A stretch of 64,000 nt of DNA from Microvelia longipes (Eukaryota > Arthropoda > Insecta > Hemiptera > Veliidae): the NCBI GenBank assembly GCA_018340805.1, contig JACMZG010001908.1:18516442-18580441 (forward strand), written 5' to 3'. The notes under the pieces are model-generated. The model saw only the letters and a list, made by a program, of their open reading frames with translations. It was not told where the DNA came from and made no database searches. Positions 45,086-57,700 of the stretch are shown one piece after another (positions within the stretch are counted from its first letter, which is position 1; each line of letters begins with the position of its first letter). Position numbers and translations under genes: made by a program.

Positions 45086-45290
45086 AAAGCTTTTTTTTAA
45101 TTATGAAAATTATTTTTTGTGATTTTGAGTCAAAACAACTTTAAAAGACACAGTTTTTCACCACAGTAACATTTAGAGCAAAGCATTCATTACCAGTCAA
45201 CTCTGTGACTCTCTGGATAAAGACTGATTTCAATTTGACTCATATAGACAAGGGTTGATTATTTACCAATGTGGATAAATAAAGCATTAA

Positions 45291-45984
45291 ATAGTCCAAG
45301 AGCCAGATCTGAAAAAATTTGACTCATTTTGTACTACTTCAAACCAATTTATCTGAAAATATACCTTAAATTATGATGAAAACATTGTCTGCCTATCCAG
45401 AGTGGAGCCCTTCATAAGTGTCTCTTCACTTATTTCATAAGTGAAATAAGTGGTTCCCTGTGGATCGAGTGCAAAACATGAAGAAAACATTTTTTAAAGG
45501 TGATCAAATGTTCTATAAAACAAGTTTTTTATCATCAAAATGGGATGACTACAACCAAAGTTATAGCTCTTTCAAAAACACCAAAAAATGGTTAATTTAT
45601 GCAAAGTCAGCAAATTTCTTTAAAAAAAATATTGGCTTTTTGTGCATTTTTTTGGTCATTTAATAAATGTCATAACTTTAGTTGTAGTTATCCGATTTTG
45701 ACAAAAACACTTATTTAAAAAAATGCATCAGCTTTATAAAACGTTCTCTTCATGAACGTGATTCTCTGGACTAACAGAGAACCACTTATTGCAAGAAAAC
45801 TGTAATTTGTGTGCTTTTCTGATTTTTTGAGCTAGCACATTCATATGAAGTTCTTCACTCTGGATTGCCTATTCAGAGTGGCGACTATACTTTTCCTTCA
45901 TAATTTAAGGTATATTTGCAGAAAATTTTGGTTTGAAGTAGTACAAAATTACTCACATTTTTTAGGCCTGGCTCTTGGACTATA
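45291..45984. mobile_element. ~700-bp foldback element, copy 1
   Basis: Ends ATAGTCCAAGAGCCAG and its complement; the arms of about 330 bp stay complementary almost to the centre. No coding capacity and no clear target duplication. Copies or pieces at 37620-38170 and 60360-60390. Confidence 0.85.
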
Positions 45985-46250
45985 ACATTTAGTACAAAAA
46001 ATCTTCAGGTTTTTTAATATTTATTAAAAACATAAAGTATATTAAGCTGTGAACCAAGCTTTTACCTCTCGTATTCACAACCCTGCTTCATTAAATGTAA
46101 ACATTTTATATACTTTATAAATTGTATAAATTATATTTTATGAGTTTTTTTTTAATTTTTACTTATTAGAAGTAATTAAATTCTTCCAATTACCTTTACC
46201 TGCCTTTAAAAATGTAGAATAATTATTAAAAAATAATAGGAGGTCTCTAC

Positions 46251-46326
46251 AGATAGATTTGATAACAACCATGCATTGCTATGAATAAACAAAAAAGGAT
46301 AAATAAATTGTCTATGGATAACTATA
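46251..46326 (+). repeat. 76-bp perfect direct repeat, left copy
   Basis: Identical over 76 bp to 47589-47664; identity ends abruptly on both sides. Includes ATG and 14 further codons of open frame (MNKQKRINKLSMDNY). Confidence 0.95.
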
Positions 46327-47588
46327 TTTAGATGAAAAAACATCTAAAACTCCCATACAAATATGTGGGAGTTTACGTAAAGTTTTTCCGAGTTTCGCAA
46401 ATCTTGGTAGTGTCAAATGATATATATATTATTTTTTCATTCCTTATATTTAATTTTATATTCCAGCAGTGCAGATTGACAGGCATGATTCACTTTGTTC
46501 CCATTACTTTAATGGCTTTATATTGGTCTGTAAAAATTAGCGGTAAGCAACAATAGTTCAGAGAAATACTTTTCAATTATTTAAAATAATTAATCAAATA
46601 TTTAATCATTTTAATCTAAAATAATTTAAATTTTCCTCTGTTTGCCTCTTTGCTATTCAAACTCATTAGAACCTATTTTCAGGAGAAATATCCAATTTAA
46701 AATACAATTTGTAAAATACAGTACAAGTACAATATTCAATCATATGGTTTTTTAAACTTTTGGCATGAGAACAATCCATGACCATGAGCCTTTTAATAGA
46801 AATAGTCCAAGCAATTTGCATTCCTAAATTGCATTTAACTCGACCACAATTCAAAGATTTAAGTTGTAAAAACTCAATTCCATTCAAGACATAAAACCTG
46901 CAATTTAACCTCCTGTTATTTTAAAACTTGTGCATTATATCGACTCTCTTTTTATCTATTTAAATGTTATTTTTAATAATTGTAGTACTTAGGGATATAA
47001 ATCTCTAAACATTCTGAATTTTGTTATATGAATTCCCTCATTTTTAATTAAACATATTAATTACTAAAATTCTTGTCAAAAATAAATATATTGTTTTGTA
47101 ATAAATATAAAATAATGTTTGAAAATTTTGTTCTTCATTTTTATTTTAAATTTGTTATTAACATTTTATTTCCTAATAGTTTATTATTATCAGCATCAGT
47201 TATTTTGGTGTAATTTATTGTGAAAAGTCTTTTATCTTATTATTTACATGTAGGAGATAATATTAAAAAACGAATTAAATTTATTTATCTATAGTGAGTT
47301 AAAATTATTTATCTTCTATTTTATTTAACTATGAAGTAAAGTGAAACATGTTTTTTTCTCGACTCTATAAATTTTTCTTTGGTTTGCAAATGATTTAATT
47401 AATTTGATTGTGTGGTAAAATATTGCTTGATTTTTCTGTGACCTTGGTGTGCAATATTTTTTGATAGAATAGTCTTATACTGTTAACAGATCATAACCGA
47501 GATTACACCTCTAAAATTAGTTAATCCCTTAAATTTCTTGTTATTATATCACGATTATAATTTTATGGTTATCGATTTTTTTAACAAT

Positions 47589-47664
47589 AGATAGATTTGA
47601 TAACAACCATGCATTGCTATGAATAAACAAAAAAGGATAAATAAATTGTCTATGGATAACTATA
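47589..47664 (+). repeat. 76-bp perfect direct repeat, right copy
   Basis: Offset 1338 bp from the left copy. Here the frame MNKQKRINKLSMDNY continues to 70 codons (to 47831) with no recognised domain. Confidence 0.95.
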
Positions 47665-50604
47665 GAATAGAAATCACAGAATTAGAATACAATAGAATCC
47701 TGCTGCCAGAATACAAAGATATTCCTTCAGCCCAGGTCCCTTGGGAGTTATCTATAGAGTTTCACCTATGGTTTGAGCGTTTTCCGTCTCTTCGGTTTCT
47801 TTCGGGTTTTCGATGTATCACAAATTGTTAGAACGCGTAAAACCAAAGAGACTAAAACTATTAGAGGGAGGATACAACAGCTCTTATCATTCCTTGTATT
47901 TTTATTTAAACAATTGTTATAGGCATATAAAGATGTATAAATTTAAATACCTAAGTTAATAAACTATGACAAATTTGTTGAGTTTGTATAATTTTATTGT
48001 TAAATAAGTAAATTTTAAAATTTTAATGATACATAAAATAGCTCAAAGTTTATTAATGAAGTTAAACACATGATGTAATGTCCAAACCACCGGATGAAAA
48101 ATATGCATGAGTTGAAAAGTAACAACTTATTGTACAAAACATTTTGGAAAAAATAACCTCTATTGATTTAAACAAAAAATGAATTATAATCCCTATTATA
48201 GAGGATACTAGGGACTGTCAAGATATATAAATTTGAACTAGAGAACATGTGTTTTAGCATAGAGCTATATTAGTAGAGGAAGAAAATCCTATCGATACAT
48301 TTGGGGGATTAAAATTTTATAGGGCCCTTAGAGATCTGTGTAACCTTTTTGTAAGCTACTTCAAGAAAGTTTTAAAATTATAATAAATCTATGTTTGTCG
48401 GCCTTTTACACATTGTCTATGGTTTACTTTGTACTACAAACGATCTATTACATAAGTTATGTTAATTACCAACGTTGTTCAGGTTAATTTTTTTAGGCCC
48501 CTCCAGTGATACTATTATCTCTCTAAGTGTATAGTTACAACAATTTTGTCCATTACCAATAAGACCTTGTCTTTTTTATGACAACAATTTATTGCATCTA
48601 TTTTATGGCAAACTAATTTATTATATCTATTGAAAGTATTTGTATTAAATACAGTGCAGTATACGTTTGGACTTTTCTAGTCTTTTGTCAATATTCTGAT
48701 TCTTATCTAAATCTGATCTTAGTTTTAAATAATTTTTGAAGCTATCTTTATGAAAAGTTCCCTTGTTCTTCTTATTTTGGTTTGTCAAAAACTTTTAAAT
48801 TTATAAAAATCACAAGTAAATAAATTTTAATCATTCAAATAAACAGTAAGGGTCTTCCTCTTTTTGATTTTACCGATCCTTGGTAATGTGTTTTAGGTCA
48901 TTAACTAAAATTTAACATTTTAACCGAGTAGAATTAGAAGTAATGTGATGTAGGATTTGAATGGTGCTAAGAAATGTAAAATAAAGAATAAAAAATTTAA
49001 ATTGTTATACATTTTCTTTAATAAATGAATAAGCTATTTTGTAAACATGTGTCCCACTTATGTTTCCTTTAATACAAAATTTTAATCGTACCAATTTAAA
49101 TTTTATTTACAATAATTGTTTACTTGAACAATTCCTCGTTTCAAATTTTATGTCCTACTTGAATGAAATTGTATATTTTACGTAAATAAACAGTAAATTT
49201 TTTTCAGTAGAAAAATATGTACATAAGAAGTCTAATAAGTTAATGTTAGCTGTTTATTTAATTATTTTTTTCCATTCAGATTAATATATAGATTTGTTCT
49301 ACTTCAAAAGTATTATTTTTTTATAATAACATTTAACTTTAATTATTACTGTTTATTTTTATACGTATATTACTTATTTTTATACTTGTTAAAAATTGTA
49401 TTACTTTTATGTTAATGTTAAGATTTATTGTTAATTTTATATTTTGTTAAAATTTGTGGATTGGCTATAGAATTAAAATAATAGGTTATTTAAAAAATAT
49501 AATTTGATTTTATATATTCTTTTTTTTCTTTTCAAGCCTTTTCTTTACTCATGACTCCCTGAAAATGTTATCAGAAGAGAAGATTAAGTATCTTACTTTC
49601 GGAGCATTCATAACAACACTAAAATTTAAAGAGTGGCGTTTCACTTGTCTGAATGAAAACTTAATCAAGGTTAACTGATAGCTTTTTCATTGTTCAAAGT
49701 TTTTTAGTAGCGAAATGCAACAGGTAGGTGTTCATTTTAACATGTCCCACTATCAGCTTCACTGCTAAGGCTGCTAGGGATTTAGTACTTAATAGAGTTT
49801 GAAGTAGTGGTTCTTCTCTGCAATATAATCAATCCAGTGCTACCTCAGGGAACTTAATTATTACCTGTAGAGATGTAAACTAGTTCAAAATGATATACAG
49901 TAATACTTTTCTAACCCAACTGAAATGAACACAGCTTGTCGTTCATAATTCTTACTCAAGGTATTGATAATAATTACTATTACTAATGATGCCAAATTAA
50001 TCTTAAATACTATACAAGTAGGCTAGTAATCCAATACATAATTGCATTTCCATCTCAGCATGACATTGGTTTTGAAGTCATTTGCGACTATTTAGCATAA
50101 GAATGAAGAAAAAAAATTGTTCCACAATTAAGTCAAGTTACTTGACTGAGCCAGCTTTATAGCTGACTTATATTTGTTGCCTCCTAATTAAGAAAGCAAC
50201 AAATACTTGGAAATGTTTCCAAACTCTGCTTACCAAGACTTCAAAAAATATCCTTAAAATATAACAATGTTTTCTTATCAAATTAGGAGAGAGCTAAAAA
50301 AGGTGTTAAGTAAACAGCAAATGTGGGAACTGAGTACTTTTGTTTGCCAAGTATTGTGATTTTCCAACTGTTTGACTTTTCCCACAACACTTGTTGAAAA
50401 GCGTTCTGGGTAAAAAAATAGTGTACATTTTAAAAATCATAGTGGTTTAACAAAATTTGGAATAGGATTTCTATGTTTTTAATTTCATTGATATTTTTTT
50501 TCTTGTTTGCTAGTTTTTTAATTTGCCATATTTAATTTTTAATTATTTTTTAATAAAACCCTATATTTGCAATAGGGAGGATTTTGCGTTTTCTTTTTTA
50601 AGGC

Positions 50605-50632
50605 ATGATTATGGCCAACTTGGCTGAAACGT
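50605..50632 (+). ncRNA. Degenerate hammerhead-like module
   Basis: ATGATTATGGCCAACTTGGC then TGAAACGT: stem GCCAA/TTGGC followed by GAAACG, with the CTGATGA box changed to ATGATTA. Included because it parallels the other modules; probably not active. Confidence 0.28.
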
Positions 50633-52186
50633 GGCCACAATAATTTATTTTTTATTATCCCATTCTTGGACTATCAACATTGAAGATAAGTTTTTAATTT
50701 CAATAACTCCTGATAAAAGTAAATCTTTAGATAAAAATGACCTAGTAGTCGACTTCCCCCAAAAAAGTATAAGTCATAAGATGAAGTATTTGAATGGTCC
50801 TATACTTATACTTATTCAGTTATTGACAACTACTGCTCTAGGTTTTAGTGAATTACTTTTAGAAAAAAATGGCTAATGGGTTGGCAGGCACAAAACTTGT
50901 GAACGTTACACAAATCAGTTTGAGGTCCTATATCTTGAAAAATAAGTTCCTTGAGACTTTTTATGGCAACAACAGAAGTAAAATAAAGGCTTTAATATCT
51001 ATAAAGTACAAGAGATATAATTTAGAGTGTACTGGCACTAATAGAGAAATACACCTTGATGCAATATGCAATTTTTTATTCCCGATTAGTTGATATTTTT
51101 TATCTTTTAATTTAGATCTGAAGTAGAGTTGCCAGGTGTTCTGGCAAAATTGTTTGCTAGAGTAGGTCTTTTGAAAAACAAGTTTTTTCGTTAAAAGTCC
51201 GAAAAGAAGATAATCTGGCTACTCTAATCTCAAGTTCATTATCATATCTTTTTCTATTGACTTGGTAATGTTATACAGCTCTATTTTATTCCCCAGAACT
51301 ATCGTCATAATTTACTCATAACCCCACACAAATTTAGTAAACGTCATTTTGAAACTGGCATAAATGCGATTAGTATCATTAGATATTGTCATTGAAGAGC
51401 AAAAAGTGAGTTTCTAAGCATGATATCGAATATCAGAAGATGCTAGACTCATGAATAATTTGCTGACCGTATGTTCAAAATGTCAAGTCTCTACTACAAA
51501 TAGTAATAGAGCAATTTAGAGAATTCAAAAAAGGCAGGGCTAAAACAGCCTCAATGAATTGTAATTTGTAAAATAAAACTTAAAAAACTATTAAAACAAA
51601 CACAATTAACCTTAAAAATTGTTTATTAGTACAAATAAATATTTTTTAAAAAAATTAAAATATCTTAAAATTACTAAACTAAAAACCTTTAGTTCTTGTT
51701 TATTTAACATTATCATAAACAGTCTAATCACAGCCTTTACCAATTGATTAGGACAATTTACTGTTAAAATTTTAAAAACCAATTAATACAATAATGCTTA
51801 ACAAACAGCATCAAAAGATTATAGACAAAATTAATCTTATTAAATGGATAAAAGAGTATTATTCAAAAAATAATCTTGAAACCTATAAAAATAATAAAAT
51901 CAAAAATAAAATTCAAACCAATACATATTATAAAAGTACGAAACTTAAAATTTATGTAAATAGAGGTTCAAAATTTATTCACAAACTTGAAAAGCAGAAG
52001 AGGCTACAAAGATTATTTAGAAATAAAATGAGCCTCTGATCCTAGAAGCCTATTTGCTTACTTTTGATGATATTAATTAATCACTTAAATTTATTTATAA
52101 TGCAAAGCAAATAAGTAGATTTCGATATTGCAGCCAAATTTTAGTGTATACTTTAACTTTTTATTATTAAATGTAAACATAAAAAT

Positions 52187-52221
52187 AAGATTCCATACAA
52201 TAAAGTATTGTATGGAATCTT
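52187..52221. repeat. Perfect short hairpin
   Basis: AAGATTCCATACAATA, loop AAG, then the complement. Intergenic. Confidence 0.8.
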
Positions 52222-54287
52222 ATAGCTTTTTAACCAAGCTTAAAAAGATAATTCGTATTAACTTCATAAAACAAAATTAGCCTTTTATCTTTTTCATCGT
52301 GGTCTTGTCAAATTATTTTGAGTCTGGTGGTATGGCTAAAGATCAATATTAAAAAAGTTAGAAAGAAGAATTAAATTCATATTTTCTTAAATAACTTAAC
52401 TTTTGATTCTTTGAGACAAATAAATGAAAAATAAATAAAAGTCCTAATTTTTACTTTTATCATTTACTAAAGTGAGCTGTCTAATAGTTTTTACGCGATC
52501 AAATAAATTTAGAGCTTTGCATTAAAATATTCTAATAATTACTTTTTACCAAAATAACTAATTTAAATTTTAAAATATTTATTTACTAGAAAATAACGTA
52601 GCGAGGTTATATAACAACAAAAATAAATTATTTTAAAACACTATTAATAATAATAATAATAATAATAAACTTAGCATTTCACTATTAGTAAAAATTGAAA
52701 ATGTAAAGGTACTGGATTAGCACCAAGTTTTTTTTTAAATACTAATTTAATCTTAAGAATAATTTGCACTATATAAAAATGATTTTTTTAAATGAAATTT
52801 TAACAAGTTATTTTTTAAAAGGTAACTTGTTATTAATAATTTAATTAATTATTGTTTTTATATTTTATTTTCTCAATCAAGTGACAGAATAAATTTAATA
52901 CTAAACATGCAAATTGTTTTTAAGATTACATTTTTTATCGATTAACTTACTTTTAAAAAGTAATTAAAATTAAAAAATAATTCACACGAGTAAATAATTC
53001 AGTAATTAATACTCAAAAGATGGCAGTGTAATTATTTACAGAAACTGCTGTTTGTAAGCAACTAATCTGTCATTATGTTTAAGAGTTTTATACTAAACAT
53101 TACTCCTAAATAAAGTCATTTTGAGAGAGAGTTTGGAAGGAGAAGGGGAATTCCACTCACTTTATATGCATTATGTGTAAAAAAAAGAGGACCTCATATC
53201 TTTTGTTTAATTTTGAAGATACCTTCACAGTTATTAATTTTTAATAAATAACTTTTATATAAAAAGTACTTTTAATAAAAGTATAAAAAGTACTTTTAAT
53301 AAAAGTAATAGTATAATAATTAATTAATTTGTATATGTTTATACAAATATTTGACAGAATGATAAGTAATAAATGAGGTGTATGCGTGAACACCAGCTAT
53401 GCCCCTGTTGTTTAATTTTAATTTTGTCCCTTTGTTTTTTGAGAGTGAATAGACTTATTCTTCTCCTGCCACCCCCTCCCTCAAAATAATTTTACTCCTA
53501 AACTATTATTTAATAATATATTTACATTTAAAATCAAATTAAAATAATTTAGAGTAGACAACGTGACTTCTAAAGAAGTTTTAAATTCCAACAAAATAGT
53601 TAGTTAAAAAAATCAAAATATTTGTCCACCCAAAAAAATGAGTAAAAGAAACTTGGAATTATAAATAAAGTCAAACTAAACAATATTTTTTTAAAAAAAA
53701 AACATGAAAATTACACAAGAAATAAAAATAAATTTTAATTGATGAACTAGATAAACAAACTGGACATGTTTAAAAAAACATATCCTTTGAGAAAAAAGAA
53801 GATAGATGAAAGGAATGCATAGATGTGTGGTTGCAATGCATATAACATCACTCTTACATGTTTTAAGAAGTTTCCAAAGCTTCATTAAAGTTAAACTTTG
53901 ATAAGGATGCTTTGACATATGCTCACTACTTAAAGAATGCTATTATAGCATTGATGCATTTTTAAAACTGTTTTTTTATATTAGATTATGCATTTTTTCT
54001 ATTGTTATCTTTTATTTATTGCTTTTAGACATATTTATAGTTTAATAGTCACATACACCAATTGTGTATGTACCAAGAAATTGGTATATGTAATAAAAAT
54101 ATTTTTGATTTAATTTGATGCTCTCAACTTTTTTCTAATAGTAAAGATCTCTAACTACTTAGTAGATAGGTAAGATAAAGGTTGGTAGAAAATAAATTAA
54201 CTCATCTAACTATTCACTCTAGTTTGTAGTGAACAACCAAGAGTTCTTACACAGTAAACACCCATTAGATTACTATGTAAATACGTA

Positions 54288-54293
54288 TTTATT
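54288..54293 (-). promoter_or_regulatory. Candidate poly(A) signal of LONRF
   Basis: An AATAAA on the minus strand lies about 275 nt downstream of the LONRF stop codon. Confidence 0.35.
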
Positions 54294-54567
54294 TAAATTT
54301 AATATTGCTATTTTTCAAGTATTTAAAGTCATGTAAAAACTAATTATTTATAAAAAAAATTATCATTTCAGAGGTAACTGTGTTTTTGAAGTTGTGATAA
54401 AAATAAATAAAGTTAAAAAAAATTAAAATTAATCCCATGTATATAAGGCATAAACTTATAGAAATAATGGAATCCGTTTGGAACCGCGATGGCTATAGTT
54501 TTGGATATCTGAAGTTTTGAGTTATTGTGAGATCCTGTGACAGAGTTAAGTCTGTCAGAGCTAACTG

Positions 54568-54717
54568 TCATACAAGTGAAATGGTTGACGTCGGCATGTC
54601 TTGCTTTACATGATGGGCTGAACCGGGAAAAACACTAAAGTCCCCCTCCAGGTGCCGCAGAGTTTTCTCAATGGCTCGTAACCTTTTTTCTAAACTAGTT
54701 GTTCCAAGAATTCCAAT
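54568..54717 (-). CDS. LONRF terminal exon
   Basis: Acceptor cttttag; stop tga (complement of 54568-54570). Encodes 49 residues: TTSLEKRLRAIEKTLRHLE is the usual end of LONRF, followed by a divergent tail of about 25 residues (GDFSVFPGSAHHVKQDMPTS and four more). Confidence 0.92.
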   Translation of the reverse strand: MGILGTTSLEKRLRAIEKTLRHLEGDFSVFPGSAHHVKQDMPTSTISLV

Positions 54718-57700
54718 CTAAAAGAAAATAGATAAAACTTACATTTTTTCCAAATAGTGCCAATGGTTGAAAGAATTATACAAGAACTCTAATAATAGAA
54801 AAATTAAAGAGGAAACAGATTTATGAACACAATTTAGGATAAGTCATTATATAATCTTTTCTTCTTTCACTTATTTTGAGAAACTTTTGCAATAATTTTA
54901 CTTTGAAGTTATTCATACTTAACCGACTACTTGCCCTGCCTACCTTTTTATTTTAAAGAAAAGGTATGCAGGGTACCTCAAGCATATGCCATGGCCAAAG
55001 ATTATGTAGTATGTGGTATATTACATAATCTTTGGCCATGGCTTTATGGTCCAAGTTTAACAATGCCAAAAAAACCTAAAACGTAAGATGCTCTTTTTCA
55101 CCTTATATTTAATCTAGTTCAAATTTAAAGGACTTGTTGAGGAATATTAACAGTCATTATTGTGAAATTAACACGTAACTTTAGCAAGAGACAGCAAGAT
55201 AGCAACATATTTGGCAAAACTAGAAATCTTTACAATTTTCACTATCCATATTGTTTATATACACAATAAAGTCAAATAAAGAATTATTATTATAAAAAAT
55301 ACAACAAATAATTAGATTTACCTGTAACTGGGGACCGAGAGGAAGGATGGCTATCATCCACCAGGTCCAAGCAGGTCCGTCTGATAGAGTCAACCAGTTC
55401 GACTCTGGTTGAGGCATTCTACCAAAATTTCTAATAATTTCTTCTTGGATATCTCTGGTTAGTCTATGAAACCACCGTACACCTCTTTGTAAGACAGAAT
55501 CATGAAGAGCACTTACTTCTGCAAAAGAATAACACACGCTAGTTTAAAATACTATATAATTAATTTTATCATGCTAAGTATTATCAAACTAAAGCTGTGA
55601 AAAAAGAAAAATGTTTATTAGAAAAAATCTAAAATCAAAGAAAAGGTTAGTGAATTTTTTTAAGCTTTTTAAAAAAAGCTTTAAGAGTTATATTAAAGTT
55701 AATATAACTCTAATATAACTATATTAAGAGTTTTATTAATGTAATAAAAGTATTAAAAATAGTTTATTAGATATTATTATCCCATTTTGGACCTCATTAA
55801 TTAATAAGGTTATAAGGGATCATCATTAATCATTATAAGGGATAAACTGCAACTTTTTTGATCAAAAATAAAATGTTATAAATAAAAAATATTAGAGAGG
55901 GCAAATAAAAACCAAAAACTTTAGGCATATTGAGCCTTAATAAACCCAAACAAATAGCACTTCTTCACGGTAGGACCGTGGTTCTTGAATCTTTTTAAAA
56001 ACAAAAAGGGAGTTTATCAACAGCAGATTATTATTAATAGTAATTACTACAAATAATTTATGGCAATTATTAAACTTAAGTCAGTAATAGTAAGAGTACA
56101 CTTAACAGCTATTACTATGTCAGTCTATCATGGTGTGAGTCAAGTTTCATTTTCAAATTTAAATTTACCTTTATACTGTTGAAAAGGGATTGGCTCATCT
56201 ATGATATATTGTACTTGTGCAGTATCATATCCATCTTTTTCAGCTCTGCTAATGACACGGAATCTTCTTAGGCCAATGTTGGATAATATGGAGCATCCAT
56301 CATTCAGTAACACCCAATCCTTTATTTCAAGCTCTGTCCCATATTCAGCATATCTAAACCAAAATTAAAAAGATTTTTTAATGCGTGAAGAACAAGGAAT
56401 GTCAAATGGATCAATAAGAAGTTTACGATAACTTTAACAGTCTATGTCAGTTAACTAAATGCTCAGGTCCAATTCTTTTTATAATTTTCTTGCTTAATCA
56501 ATTAGAAATTGTTGAAATTGGTGAGATGTTATTAGTGTTAAAAAACAAAACAAACTGCAAATATGAAGGGAAATATGAACTTAACTTAAATGGAATTAAC
56601 AAAGTCAATAATAAAATCTAAAATCTAAACATAAGTACTTAAAATTAAAGTGATGAGATTCTGACATTTCACAGGCTCAGGAACACCACTATAAAGTCAC
56701 TCACAAAGGTCTTAACTAAAATTTAAACCCTCATTTGAAAAAAAATTGAGGAGCAAGCAGGTATTGAACACACTAACAGATAACTTTGAATACTCGTAAA
56801 TAAAATTTCACAAGCTTAAAGCAGGTACCTTAGGTGTGAATTGTAAAAGTTTAAGCTCATAAGGCAAAAAGAAGTGATCCTACAAATGAAAGAAACAACC
56901 ACACTGATTTTCACTCTAAACAACATCCACTATCACAGAAAGGTGCCACACAGATTAGTTTGAAATGAAATATTTACCTATTAGGACCAGGTAATTGAGA
57001 GATACAAGCAGCCATGGCAAATCTCCTCTGTCCAGAAGCTACAGCCCTTCTCACTAATAATCTGTATTTAGGCTCAAATACATACAGAGGACAAGGCACA
57101 CTTGGGAATGCAGTTATACAGACAAACACAGGTAGATCAGTCGTATGAACCAATGCAGTTTGTTCTTGTTGGTAAGACAGCAAACGACAAGCGTACTCCT
57201 GCGGTAACGACATTACAAGAGCCACTTCTATCAACTCTGTTGCATGCCTTTCACTAGTTGATAAGTACTGTAACAGAAAATATAAAACAAATTAAATAAA
57301 AATAGATAAATAAAAAAGAAATTAAATAAAAATTGAAGTATATTTTTCCAGAATGTAGTAGCTCTCCGGAAATGTTTTAAAAACTACTCTAGAACTCCAG
57401 TCTGGATTCACATCATATTTGTCGCCTTCTTGATTAAATATGACACAGGATATCTCAGAAATACTTAAAAGAGCGGTGAAGTAAAAAGTTTATATCAGCT
57501 TGCATAGAACACAGATTCAACCAGTGATTTTCAATAATTTGCAAGTTATAAGTCAGAAGTGACCTATATAATGTTCATCTTTCTGCAAACTAACTTTTAT
57601 TATATCTTCTATGAAGTATAAAAAAGAAAAGGTAACTTGCACTTTAAAAATCAAATGAAGTCATATTTCCAAGACATTAGTTTCATTTAGTTCTTACTCC

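Larger units (their letters stand above)
45985..54287. other. Intergenic region between the convergent genes
   Basis: Gene-poor and strongly AT-rich. Recognised content: the 76-bp direct repeat pair, one degenerate hammerhead-like module (50605-50632), a 15-bp perfect hairpin (52187-52221) and a short (AAT)n run near 52645. Small open frames have no recognisable product. Confidence 0.6.

Noticed and set aside
50631..51093. Two adjacent small frames in the intergenic region
   Set aside because: No recognised domain, no splice support, ordinary AT-rich codon content; treated as chance.
51794..52039. Lys/Asn-rich 81-codon frame
   Set aside because: Composition is what AT-rich noncoding DNA gives; no similarity recognised.
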